This document shows, piece by piece, positions 53,957-64,000 of a stretch of 64,000 nt of DNA. The stretch's first letter is position 1. Each line of letters begins with the position of its first letter. A program made the translations under genes and the position numbers. Source of the stretch: Strigamia acuminata (Eukaryota > Arthropoda > Chilopoda > Geophilomorpha > Linotaeniidae); contig OX442324.1 of assembly GCA_949358305.1 (NCBI GenBank), positions 9,087,601-9,151,600 of the forward strand. Direction: 5' to 3'. The notes under the pieces were generated by a model. It did not search any database. It was not told where the DNA came from and saw only the letters and a list, made by a program, of their open reading frames with translations.

Positions 53957-55335
53957 TTTTCCGTCTGCTGTTGGGTGTTGACTGTAGGATTAGGACCTTC
54001 TCTTCTACGTCTTCTTGGTCTTCCTGCATTACCACCTCTATCCTGTTGGTATCTTGGTGGATTATAGAACTCGCAACTAAAATGATGATAGCATCCGCAC
54101 GAACGAGTATTATTATTATTACTATTGTTGTTATTATTAGTATTGTAATTTTGACCACCACCTCTATTAATACTTCCTTGAAAATTCTTGTATTGAAAAT
54201 TCTGACCTCTTTGCTTCATTGGTGCATACCACTGGCTTCCTATTAAGATGGGTACTTCAGACTCCGGATCTTCTGTCTCAAAAGCTAATAACTGTTGCCT
54301 CAACCTTGCATTCTCAGCTAAAAGCTCATCGTGGGTTAATGGGGTTACTACAGTTCCACTCAGTTTACCTGCTGTTACTGGAGTCACCTTTTCGTCCACT
54401 ACCTTTTTGAAAAGTGACAGCAGCACATCCGCTGGATCCTTGACTTTCATAGTCTCATACAATTTAAGTCTTTGTTCCATCTCTGCCAGTTTAGTCGGGA
54501 ATACTGTCACCATCATTTGCTGCATTGCCGGCTTCAAACCTTGGTAAACATAATTAATTTTTTGTCCTTCAGTAAGTGCCGGCAACACAAAAGCACATTC
54601 GGCCAAGACTTTCTTCATATAGGCATCTGCTGTTCCTTCTGTGTGTCTCATGAAGTGAAGAGTATTTAAAACATTTTCCTGGCCTCTACGAAACTTTTTT
54701 TCAAGTTGTGGTTTCCACTCGGTCCAAGTCCATGTTGGATTCTTTTTTAATAACTCCACAAACCATGCCAATCCATCAGTTTTTAACGCTAATGGTAAAT
54801 GTTTAACTCTCTCATCATCCGTGCCTATTGTGGCTTCATACGCTACTAGCCATTGGTCAATATTTCCCTTTGTGGTGTCATAACAAATAACATCCCGCTT
54901 TTGTATCATTACACTCTTAAAAAGGTCAGTTAGAACTGCTATTGGGTCCGTCATCTTGGATTTCGTTCCTTTTGATGTGGATCCCTGAGTATTAGTATTT
55001 ACTAAAGGTGTTTGTATCTTTATTGGTGTTAATAATTCAAAAACTGATCGTAACAATTTTGGCTTTATTAATTTCAAAGGTGAAGAAGAATCAAGTTCCT
55101 GTTGGGACAATGAGTCTTGGAAATGCTCTTCTTGGTTTATCTCAACAACTGGTTCCTTTTGTTTTATTTCAACAACTTGTTCTTCCTCTATAACTTCAGG
55201 TTTAGTGTGTTTTATTTTTCCACTCCCTCTTTTAGTTGTGATATTACGGTTATCCACTGTCCTTTGTAGTTCTTGGTTTTGTAAATCTAGTAGATTATCC
55301 GTTTGTGTTTGTGTAAGCTTTACTGATTCCTCCAC
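53953..55335 (-). CDS. gypsy-d Gag
   Basis: Open for 460 codons; the first ATG in frame is only at 54954 (MTDPIAVLTDLFKSV), which gives 333 residues. The capsid-like core includes GNIDQWLVAYEATIGTDDER and WTEWKPQLEKKFRRGQ. The C-terminus is Asn/Arg/Gly-rich without a clear CCHC knuckle. The upstream 127 codons are free of stops but lack ATG; gypsy-c shows the same layout. Confidence 0.8.
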   Translation of the reverse strand: MEESVKLTQTQTDNLLDLQNQELQRTVDNRNITTKRGSGKIKHTKPEVIEEEQVVEIKQKEPVVEINQEEHFQDSLSQQELDSSSPLKLIKPKLLRSVFELLTPIKIQTPLVNTNTQGSTSKGTKSKMTDPIAVLTDLFKSVMIQKRDVICYDTTKGNIDQWLVAYEATIGTDDERVKHLPLALKTDGLAWFVELLKKNPTWTWTEWKPQLEKKFRRGQENVLNTLHFMRHTEGTADAYMKKVLAECAFVLPALTEGQKINYVYQGLKPAMQQMMVTVFPTKLAEMEQRLKLYETMKVKDPADVLLSLFKKVVDEKVTPVTAGKLSGTVVTPLTHDELLAENARLRQQLLAFETEDPESEVPILIGSQWYAPMKQRGQNFQYKNFQGSINRGGGQNYNTNNNNNSNNNNTRSCGCYHHFSCEFYNPPRYQQDRGGNAGRPRRRRREGPNPTVNTQQQTEN

Positions 55336-55952
55336 TGTTAAGCCTTGAACTGCACTATAATTTTTATTTTTACTACTCTATAATGCACTTCACACATTCA
55401 CTAATAACCACAATTCGCCAACACACAATCCTGAAATAAATTTAATTTATTATCACCAAACACCAAATCAAATTCAAAATATTAACAACAATGTCACTAA
55501 TTTCCTGAAAATAGACAAATACTACTATTAGTCATCACTAGAATCAATACAATTTATTAACTTCCTAAAAAAAAAAAAAAATTATACATTTGTTAAAACT
55601 ATAAATTATTATCAAAATTATTTCCCTCTAAATATCCAATATTCAACAATTTTAAACAACTTTAACAATTTAATCCAAAGTATTATCTAATTCAATGCAA
55701 TCTCATTAATTATTCACTAAGAAACTGCTTCCAAACTCTGAGTCACTCTATGATTCACTCTTATTTTCTCTAATATGCAAATCAATCTGCACTCTTTCTA
55801 AATTTTATAAGAATTTCTACTATTTTCACTGAGTTTTTACGGGGGTTTTTTAGCTCTAACTTCTCAATTTTAGCACAAAATTGGCTGATTTTACTGTAAA
55901 CTTTCACTTATTCACTACTTTTATCAACCAATTAGTGGGTCTCAAAAGAAAA
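55336..55952 (-). other. gypsy-d leader
   Basis: About 620 bp, AT-rich, with a 14-A run near 55571. It shares TTAGAGCTAAAA blocks with the gypsy-c leader. No gene seen. Confidence 0.6.
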
Positions 55953-55967
55953 CCGCAATCTCCACCA
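55953..55967 (-). other. gypsy-d primer-binding site
   Basis: TGGTGGAGATTGCGG lies three bases inside the 5' LTR. Confidence 0.7.
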
Positions 55968-55970
55968 CTT

Positions 55971-56440
55971 TGTTACGTGGCCAACTGGCCAATAATGACC
56001 ACGTAACTTATAACTGTTTTAATAAACATCCTTTAATAACTAAGAGTGAAATGAACAGGAGTCAGAGTTTAGGTTGAAATATAAACTATGTTCTTTTATT
56101 CTTTAATTACAAAACATAAACTTAATTGAAATCATAAAACTAAACCTAAAACTAAAGTAAACATTAAGACTGAAGACATGAATAACACCTTCTTTCTTAT
56201 TTGCAAACTAATCATGCCATATACTGGCTGAAACATTAATCATTAGAAGTCCTGGGAAGACTGAGGTCCAAGAGTCAAAGTGCCTCTTTTATACCCAAGT
56301 CACCCCCCTGAGTTAGTTCTAATTGACTCGCCCGTGATGTCACCATCACGTACGCAGTCTAGTGATAGATTTTGACAACTCTAATAACATTTGTGCTGGT
56401 TTGAGACGGTCGGCAGACGACGCGACTCAACCGCATGACA
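55971..56440 (-). repeat. gypsy-d 5' LTR (470 bp)
   Basis: It pairs with 41398-41867; no difference seen. Confidence 0.93.
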
Positions 56441-56444
56441 ATAG

Positions 56445-57300
56445 AGAATATATTGTTTATATTTATTAATGAATTTGTTTTCTTTTCAGAGCATTTTTGT
56501 AAAGTGTTATTAATAAGAAATTTTTCCTTGAATAGTTTTGATGAAATTTTTGTAATTATGACCGTGAAAATGAATTGTTTTGATATTTTTGTAGAAAATG
56601 ACCGTGAAAATGTTTTTTTTTTTTTTTTTTTTTTGAATTCTATTGTTACAATTTTGTGATTTGATTGTAAAAATTGAATTGTTTAATCATTGAATTGTTC
56701 TAGTATTTTGAAATATTTCTGTAAAGATTGAAGTGTTTAATCACTGATTTATTTTTTTCAGAAAGTGAAAAGTGTTCTGTGTGCTAAAGAGTTATAGTGT
56801 TATTTATAATTGGAAAAGTGAATTAAAAGTGCTTCAAGTCAAAGGATTGTGTCTTCGAACTTAACTATTTAATCATTGCGGAATCCAAACACTATAAACT
56901 GCCAGAGTTTGTAGCAGACTACGACTGCTTTTCATAAGTTTGGAAAGTTTACAAAAATTATTGTGATATAAACTTCATGTGTTCACAAATTATTGATAAA
57001 TAAATTTGATGAACTTTTACATTAATGAGTGAACAGGTCGATTCATATACATCAAATAAAGCCAAATATATGATTGAAATAGTGAATATTTTTTTCACAA
57101 AATCATTCTTTGCAAAAACTATCTGTTTCAAAAGTTTGGAAAGATTGAAGATTTGTTTCATAAGTTTGGAAAGTTTGTTGAAATTAGCCAATAACAATGA
57201 ATTGACAAAGGTTTATGCAACGTGGCATTATTCCTGTATATAAGGAATCACCAGACACGGGAATTTTAAAAAAAATTTCTTGTTAACATGGGAAGAACTG
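56445..57300 (+). other. gypsy-c leader after the gypsy-d insertion
   Basis: AT-rich, with a 20-odd T run near 56611-56633 and no gene that I can support. Confidence 0.5.
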
Positions 57301-57304
57301 GCGT

Positions 57305-57900
57305 AACTGAAATTTCAAAATGCAACAGATTCAAACCCAATTATCTCGACAACCTGAACACGGATTCTTTTTTTTCAAAAAGCAAACGATAGAGGACCTT
57401 TTCCTCTACAAGTCCTGAAAAGGAGAAGTCTTGACCCCGTTTGGTTGTCGAGCGGCGACCGTTTGAATGTGGCGGAACTGAAATTTCAAAATCCCGAATT
57501 TGGTTCAACGGATTCAAACCCAATTATTTCAACAACCTGACGATAGAATCTTTTTTTTCAAAAAACAAACGATAGAGGACCTTCTCCGCTACAAAGCCTG
57601 AAAAGGACAAGGCTCGACCCCTCTTGGTTGTCAAGCGGTGGCGACCGTTTGAATGTGGTGCAACTGAAATTTCAAAATCTTGAATTTCGTGAAACAGATT
57701 CAAACCCAATTATTTCAACAACCTGACCACGGATTCTTTTTTTTCAAAAAGCAAATGATAGAGGACTTTCGTCAAATAGAGGAGGAAGTTTGCTTTTTGA
57801 AAAAAAGAATCCGTGGTCAGGTTGTCGAGATAATTGGGTTTGAATCTGTTTCACGAAATTCGAGATTTTGAAATTTCAGTTGCACCACATTCAAACGTAT
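57305..57900. repeat. 171/186-bp tandem repeats ending in a large inverted repeat
   Basis: AACTGAAATTTCAAAAT anchors begin units at 57305, 57476 and 57662. The third unit (arm 57647-57757) is followed after about 30 bp by its near-perfect reverse complement (57788-57896). The array leads straight into the gag frame. Confidence 0.85.
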
Positions 57901-59337
57901 CTGTTTTCAAAAAAAGAACCAGGAGAACCTAATACACCCAAGGAACCACTGGATGATAAAGTAACTGGTCGGAAGTATAGATCAAAATCTAAAGGAGAAC
58001 AAAAAATTCAAAAAAGGGAAGATCTTGAAACTCCCGAGCAGCGTAATAAAAGACTAATAGATCCAGGAGTGTATAATTGGTTATTACCTGCAGAACAATT
58101 AGAATTGGGTGATCTTTTGGAAAGTGTACAGATAAATTTGGACAACGCATTTGAGCACGCAGCCAAAGATATTGAGGAGCACGAAGGATTAATTCAATTA
58201 CCAGTGACAGTTAAAAGCGAACAATTTCTGGATAAAATGGCAAATGCTTCATCGGAATTAGTAGCAATACAGACGGTATTACAAAATTTAGTGGTCAATA
58301 GAAGAAATCCAGTTGACTTCGATCCAGCGACAGGAAATATTGACACATGGCTGATCGGATATGAAGATACGATCGCCGATGACACGGAAAGGATTAAACA
58401 TCTGTCAATTGTGCTGAAATCTTCCGCATCATCATGGTATTTGGATCAACTTCCACTGTATCCGACTAGAACATGGACTCAATGGAAAGATGCGTTGAAA
58501 GCGAAATTTAGACGACAAATAACAACAATTTTGTCGAAATTACAGGCAATGCAGCACAAAGATGGGACAGCGTTGGAACATATGCAGAAAATATTAAAAG
58601 AATATTCTTTTGCGAGACCAGCATTTACTGAAGAACAAAAGATATTTTATGTGTTTCAAGGACTTGAAAAAGTGACTAGAGATAAATTAGTAGTCAATTT
58701 TCCAAAGACATTGGATCAACTAACATCTCAACTTGGATTATTGGAAGCTCATGCATTCAGTGAGGACCCTGCAGAAGTTTTACTAACCCTACTGCAAAAA
58801 GCTGTTGATACAACAGGCGAGGTGAAACCAAGTTTGTTAGTTGAACCGAGCGACGTCAATAAAACCAAAGACGAGTTGTTAGCAGAGGTCAAAGTGCTAA
58901 GACAACAGCAGCAGTTTGGGGAAGTTCAATATGCAGAGGTTACTCCTGTCTTCTACCAAAATCAATGGTACACACCACATCCGAACCAGGCCCAGTTCTA
59001 CAATAGAGGCAACTTTAGAGGACGATCTGGACAACAACGGGGATGGTGGAACCAAGGAAGAGGATGGAATAACAACAAAGGTCAAAACAGAGGCAATTGG
59101 AATAATCAGTGGAATAATTCAGGTCAAGGATTCCAACAGCAATATCCACAACAGCAGTGGAACCCACCACAACAGCAATGGAATCCACAACAAGGACAAA
59201 GACCACAGGGGAACCCAAATAACCAAGGCCATCCATTAAATCCAAATTATAAAGGTAAAAGATATGATCCAAATTACCAAGGCCGAGGAAATCGAGGAGC
59301 CCCACGTGGTGGACCACCTAATGCATCGGGAAACTAG
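57868..59337 (+). CDS. gypsy-c Gag
   Basis: The frame is open from inside the inverted repeat; the first in-frame ATG is at 58237 (MANASSELVAIQTVLQNLV), giving 366 residues, and corresponds to the first Met of gypsy-d Gag. The capsid-like core has GNIDTWLIGYEDTIADDTER and WTQWKDALKAKFRRQ. The C-terminus is Gln/Asn/Gly/Arg-rich (RGRSGQQRGWWNQGRGWNNN), RNA-binding in character, and replaces the CCHC knuckle. It ends at TAG 59335 right after a slippery heptamer. Confidence 0.85.
   Translation: MKFQLHHIQTYLFSKKEPGEPNTPKEPLDDKVTGRKYRSKSKGEQKIQKREDLETPEQRNKRLIDPGVYNWLLPAEQLELGDLLESVQINLDNAFEHAAKDIEEHEGLIQLPVTVKSEQFLDKMANASSELVAIQTVLQNLVVNRRNPVDFDPATGNIDTWLIGYEDTIADDTERIKHLSIVLKSSASSWYLDQLPLYPTRTWTQWKDALKAKFRRQITTILSKLQAMQHKDGTALEHMQKILKEYSFARPAFTEEQKIFYVFQGLEKVTRDKLVVNFPKTLDQLTSQLGLLEAHAFSEDPAEVLLTLLQKAVDTTGEVKPSLLVEPSDVNKTKDELLAEVKVLRQQQQFGEVQYAEVTPVFYQNQWYTPHPNQAQFYNRGNFRGRSGQQRGWWNQGRGWNNNKGQNRGNWNNQWNNSGQGFQQQYPQQQWNPPQQQWNPQQGQRPQGNPNNQGHPLNPNYKGKRYDPNYQGRGNRGAPRGGPPNASGN
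59328..59334 (+). promoter_or_regulatory. -1 ribosomal frameshift site GGGAAAC at gag end
   Basis: The heptamer is read G GGA AAC in the gag frame and is followed at once by the gag stop TAG. It fits the X XXY YYZ rule. The pol frame is exactly the -1 frame and is open from here to the protease. The downstream stimulator was not identified. Confidence 0.75.
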
Positions 59338-62300
59338 AATGGCCACAAAGACGAAATAACAAAAAGAAAAGAAGAAAGAGGAAATTAGAAATTATCGAGT
59401 TACACGCCATGGATGAACTTTTGCAGATTCCAGTAGTATTAAACGGTATGGAAATCACTGGTGTCTTGGATTCTGGAGGTTTTCGTAACATCATAAGTGA
59501 AGATTTGGTGAGAACTCTGCAGCTCAAATATCAGCCCTGTCCAGGTGTTCGATTGAGAGTTGTGGATGGCTCATTGATAATCCCAGAAGGAAAAACCAGG
59601 ATAACCATTGATGTTGGACAACAACAACACACCATCGACGTATTGATCGTTAATGGATTTGGACGCCATTTACTGCTAGGGGATAATTTCTTAAGATCTG
59701 CAAGGTGTAAACTCGACTACGACCAACAGAAGATCTTTGTAGGCCCAAAAGATGAACAACAAGAAGTTTTCCCAATGTCAAAGAATTATACTGATGTGAA
59801 TTACATAGCCCGAGTTTTAAAGCCAATAACAATTCCAGCGTTACATGAATGTGTAGTTCCAATTAAAATTGCAAAGAAAGTAGATGATGAACTTTTTATA
59901 GAACCACTCAGTGGAGTAATTGATCGATTTGGAGTAATTTGTTGCAAAACATTGACTAAATTCAGAAAAGGTGAAGGAGTTCTGCGAATTGCAAATCCAA
60001 CTAAAAAGACAATCTATTTAGGAAAAAACTCAGCAATTGCAAAGGCCTTTTATGTAATTGAGTCTGGCGTGCTTGATGAAAACAGAGTTAATCAATTTGA
60101 CTTTAGCACGGCCATGGCGAATGACAACATGACGCCATCACAACAAGGGCTAATGTTGCAGTTGCTGGAGAAGAATTCTGATAGATTTGCAAAAACTGAC
60201 AATGATTTAGGCAGAGCTCACACGATTAAGCATCGAATTGATACTGGAGATTCTCCTCCAATCCATTTACAACCTTATAGACGATCAATTAAGGAAAAAG
60301 AAATCGAGGATGCTGAAACAAAGAAGTTACTCGACCAGGGAGTAATAAGAGAATCTGAGAGCCCATGGAGTGCACCAGTACTACTCATCAAGAAAAGAGA
60401 CGGCAAGTGGAGATTTTGCGTTGATTGGAGACGTTTAAACGCAGTAACAAAGAAAATGGTTTATCCCTTACCACGTATTGACGACACCCTAGATCAATTA
60501 GCGGGTGCGAAGTATTTTTCGATGATGAATCTCATTCAGGGATATCACCAAGTCGAAATAGACGAACAAGATCGTGAAAAGACAGCGTTCACCACGTCTA
60601 GCGGACATTATGAGTTTAATGTCCTCGGAATGGGATTATGTAACAGTCCAGCCGCCTTTCAAAAATTGATGAACAAAGTGCTTGGTAACCTCCTGGGAAA
60701 AGTATGTATTGCATATCTTGATGATGTGATAGTGTTTTCAAAGACTTTTGATCAGCATCTTGTCGATTTGGAGGCAGTTTTCCAGAAGCTCAGAACAGCG
60801 AATCTCAAAGTTAAGCTGAGCAAATGTACGTTTGCGACACACACCATTCGATATCTCGGACATGTGGTTGATGCTGAAGGTATTTCACCGGATCCCAGGA
60901 ATCTGGATTCAGTAGCTAAGTTTCCAATTCCTGTGAACGTTAAACAACTACGTGGTTTTCTTGGATTATGTTCGTATTACCGGAAGTTCATCGCTGGGTT
61001 TGCGGACATTTCCAAACCTCTGGTGAATTTAACCAAAAAGGATGAAAAGTTTGACTGGGGGCCACCCCACGACAAAGCATTCCACACGCTCCGAACAGCA
61101 TTAATAACAGTGCCGGTGTTAGCGCATCCAAACTTTGCTCAGCCCTTCATGATTTCAACTGATGCAAGCGCATATGGTTTAGGAGCAATTCTTAAACAAA
61201 AAGTCAACAACCAAGAGCGTGTTATTGCTTATGCAAGTCGTTTAATGAGCACAGCTGAACAGAATTACACTGCAACTGATAGGAAAATGTTAGCCATCAT
61301 TTTTGCAATAGAGAAATTTAGACCGTACTTGTATGGACAGAAATTCCAAATTATCACCGACCATTCTGCCCTCCAATGGCTGAGAGGAGTCCGAAATCCA
61401 AATGGACGTCTAGCCAGGTGGGCGCTGCAACTAGCTGAGTATGATTTTGAAATATTTCATAAAAGCGGCAAGAAACACACAGATGCCGATGCTTTAAGTA
61501 GGATCCAGGAAGAATTGAGTGAAGAAGAAATAGAAAAATTACCTTCGCTTTTCTTAGAAAACTTGGACCTCCCTGTTGAACAGAGGAAGGATCCCAAACT
61601 ACTGGACCTAATAACAGCGCTAGAAAACCAAGAGCAACTTTTAAGAAAAAGAAGACGACCACTAAAGCAGTTCGTTCTTCAAAACAAAACGTTGTTCAGG
61701 AAGAAAAAACTTAACAGTTCCCTGAACATGGAAGATTTATTACTAGTAGTTCCAAAACAACTTCAAAAAGATGTATTGTATGAAATGCACGATGGATTAC
61801 TAGGAGCTCATTTGGGATTGGCAAAAACGTGGAAACAAATAAGAACACGATTTTTCTGGACAAGAATTTATAAAGATGTTAGAAATTACGTCTTGTCCTG
61901 CCAACACTGCGCAAAAGCAAAAACAATGACAACGCCAGCTAAAGGATTAATGCAGCCATGGTCAACAGTCTCAAAACCTTTTGAGCGAATTGGAATAGAT
62001 ACACTTGGACCTTTTCCATTGTCACGTCTTGGAAATAAACATGTTTTTGTTGTAACTGATTATCTTTCTAGGAATGCAATAGCTAGACCAGCAGCAGTAG
62101 CTACAGCATTAGAAGCAGCAAGAACATTGCTTTATGAAGTTATTCTGAAAGAAGGCAGTCCAAGAGAAATCCTAAGCGACCGTGGAACGGAATACAGGAA
62201 CAAAATGGTTGAAGAAGTCTCAAATATGTTTAAAAGTTTGCATAAAACTACGTCAGGATACCATCCAAGAACAAACGGATTGACTGAGAGATTTAACGCG

Positions 62301-62975
62301 ACATTCGCAAAAATGTTGCAAAGTTATGTTAATGAAGAACACACTGACTGGGACGAGTTTCTTCCATTCCTTCTGTTTTCTTACAACACGGGCGTTCATG
62401 AAACAACAGGATATACACCACATTATTTACTTCGTGGATATGATGTGGATTTGACAGTAGATGTTAATTTGGATTTGCCTCAGAAAGAATTTACATTAAG
62501 AACAGCAAAATTCATTCGAGCAGCCAGGAAAATTGCAAATGAGCGACTTGAAAAACAATCTGCAAAAAGCAAGAAAAGGTTTGATGAAGACAGAGTCAAC
62601 AAAGAATTTGAACCAGGTGAATTGGTTTATTTGAAAACCATCAACAGAAAAGTTGGCTTGTCAGAGAAGCTTTTACCGCAATTTTCCGGCCCTTATGAAA
62701 TAGTGCGAAGAACTGCACCTAATGACTATGAAATCATCAATTCTACAAGAAAGAAAAGTGACATAGTGAATGTAGAGAGGTTAAAGCCATATAAGGAACG
62801 AATTGAAGAAGAAATAGATGAAGTTTTGAAAGATATGCCAGAAAAGAAAGTGAAATTTGCTGATAAAGTTAAAAAAATCAGTAAAAAAGGTGAAATTGTA
62901 GTTGAAAACACAGAAAAACCAGTGAAAACAACGAAAATCAAGCCAAAAGAACGTTATATAGATGATACAGATTAA
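59334..62975 (+). pseudogene. gypsy-c Pol: protease, RT, RNase H, integrase
   Basis: Read from the frameshift; an ATG at 59409 is also possible. Numbering from that ATG: protease GVLDSGGF with D21; RT with LIKKRDGKWRFCVDWRRLN, motif A FSMMNLIQGYHQ where Asn 374 replaces the metal-binding Asp, and YLDD at 436; RNase H STDASAYGLG, TDHSALQWL; integrase zinc site HDGLLGAHLG, CQHCAKAK; core D864, D924, E960 (59/35 spacing); GPYEIVRR. It stops at TAA 62973, where gypsy-a and gypsy-d continue for about 55 more codons. The motif-A change should abolish polymerisation, so this copy is probably dead despite the long frame. Confidence 0.88.
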
Positions 62976-64000
62976 ATCTCTCTAAAATCACTGTTTGAAC
63001 CACAGCCTACGGTGAAAACGAATGAAAACCAACTTCAAAACCCGCCACTAGACGGCGTAAGTTCACAAACCAACGATTTCCGGTCGCGCAGACTCAGACC
63101 GCGTAAACGAAAAGATTATCGCCCATACTACTAAGCGCACATTTTTGGTTGAGGTGAACGCGAATTTCTTGCGTGACCCGAGACAAAAATTTCTAATTGT
63201 TTTGACATTTTGTGTTTGAAACTGTGTTACAAAAGGTTTGTGTAAGTGTCTTGAATAATTGTAGGTGATTTTTAGAATGAAATGTTAAGTTTTAAACGTC
63301 TTTATGAGCGGACTTCGCGAATCGAAACCAATTGCGATCTTCGTCAATTTGCTTTGAATTTTTATAGCATTTAATAAGATAGATAAAATTTTGAAATAAT
63401 TTGAAATTGAATTTAGTAGTGTAATAGTTTAATTTAAAAATGGTTTTAGAGAATAAATAGAAAAAAGAAAATTTAATTTGAATAATGCAAACTGACTGAG
63501 GACGCGAGAGGAATTTATCGCGAATTTTGCTAAGAAATATAATGTGTTGAAATTTTCGATAAATTTAATGTAAATATTTCACGGCATAATTTTGAATGAA
63601 TGTTAATAAGAGTTAATTATTATAAATAATTGAAATAAGTTGATGTTTTAACGGTATTGTTAATTTTAAAGAAAATTGGAGAAATTAGAAAAATATTTTT
63701 GAATTTGTTTTTTTTTTCCCACTTTGGAGAATTGTTAAGAGTTGTAATTTATTATGAAAATGCTTGTTTGTAGTGTGAATGATTTTGAGTGTTGTGCAAA
63801 AAATATGAATTTTGATTTTGATGATTTAATTTTGACAAAATTTTTCTTTTGATTTATGTTTTTTTTGTTAGACTTTTCAAATATGTAAAAATAAACAATG
63901 AAAAAGCAAATATTGTATTAGTGATATTAAGTTAGTTTAAGTTGAATTATTTTATGATTTGATTGGAATGGTAACATTGGAATAAAAGGGAGTAAAGTTA
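62976..64000 (+). other. gypsy-c former C-terminal codons and 3' untranslated region
   Basis: Up to 63134 the sequence still reads in frame like the gypsy-a C-terminus. After that it matches gypsy-a 14086-14583 and 27555-27720, then continues AT-rich to the window end. No LTR seen. Confidence 0.7.

Larger units (their letters stand above)
41398..56440 (-). mobile_element. gypsy-d: Ty3/gypsy element, full length with nested copia-g
   Basis: It has 470-bp LTRs that look identical and the 4-bp duplication ATAG (41394-41397, 56441-56444). Gag and pol are on the minus strand; copia-g interrupts pol in RNase H. Its only other lesion that I see is one stop codon at 52985. The protein is a close relative of gypsy-c, but the LTRs differ, so it is a sister subfamily. 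Confidence 0.93.
40371..64000 (+). mobile_element. gypsy-c: Ty3/gypsy element, 3' end beyond window, carrying gypsy-d
   Basis: Element DNA is 40371-41397 and 56441-64000; the 15-kb gap is gypsy-d with its ATAG duplication. Contents are 5' LTR, primer site, leader, gag, a -1 frameshift site, pol and 3' untranslated region. No env is present. No 3' LTR appears before 64000. It is the same family as gypsy-a. Confidence 0.85.

Noticed and set aside
57341-57709. Two similar 60-codon minus-strand ORFs suggesting a small gene family
   Set aside because: They reflect the tandem repeat in the gypsy-c leader and lie opposite the element's coding strand.

Overview
The window is animal (metazoan) nuclear DNA, almost certainly from an invertebrate, and consists nearly entirely of LTR retrotransposons inserted into one another. 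The evidence is Ty1/copia, Ty3/gypsy and BEL/Pao elements, primer-binding sites that match the 3' end of eukaryotic initiator tRNA-Met, a decayed DDX39B/UAP56 helicase copy, a laminin-G-like exon pair and AT-rich non-coding DNA. I cannot name the phylum. No bacterial or archaeal gene organisation is present.

Left part (1-10.6 kb). A minus-strand copia element (copia-a, cut by the window start) is inserted in a 150-bp tandem repeat. About 4 kb of host-gene debris follows: the DDX39B pseudogene, a possible two-exon ORF and laminin-G-like exons. It ends in a second array of related palindromic repeats. After that come fragments: a copia LTR, a BEL/Pao 5' end, a copia RT scrap and an inverted gypsy LTR piece.

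Nest 1 (10.6-27.7 kb). Gypsy-a (+) lacks its 5' part. It carries a 1.39-kb TIR DNA transposon (12446-13836) and copia-b (+, 14584-27554). Copia-b is interrupted inside RNase H by copia-c (-, 19537-26865), and copia-c carries a solo LTR (23271-25104) that contains a 406-bp tandem duplication. Every junction has a target-site duplication that can be read in the sequence.

Nest 2 (28.1-64 kb). Copia-d (-) is interrupted by the complete copia-e (+, 28798-34049) and then by copia-f (+). Copia-f gag is broken by gypsy-b (+), which runs into gypsy-c (+). Gypsy-c is interrupted by gypsy-d (-, 41398-56440), and gypsy-d pol is split by copia-g (-, 44493-51879). The right-hand ends of copia-d, copia-f, gypsy-b and gypsy-c are not in the window and are predicted beyond 64000.

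What works and what is broken. Copia-e looks intact (1369-aa gag-pol, identical LTRs, perfect duplication). Copia-g has one nonsense codon, gypsy-d one nonsense codon plus the copia-g insertion, and gypsy-c an RT motif-A Asp-to-Asn change. The observations most worth following are: (1) copia-c, a recently moved element with no RT and an integrase that has lost catalytic and zinc residues but keeps an 850-codon open frame; (2) a leader hairpin shared by four copia elements whose stems co-vary; (3) a GGGAAAC -1 frameshift site at the gypsy-c gag stop; (4) a near-perfect 110-bp inverted repeat at the gypsy-c gag start. Positions and identities were judged by eye, without alignment software.
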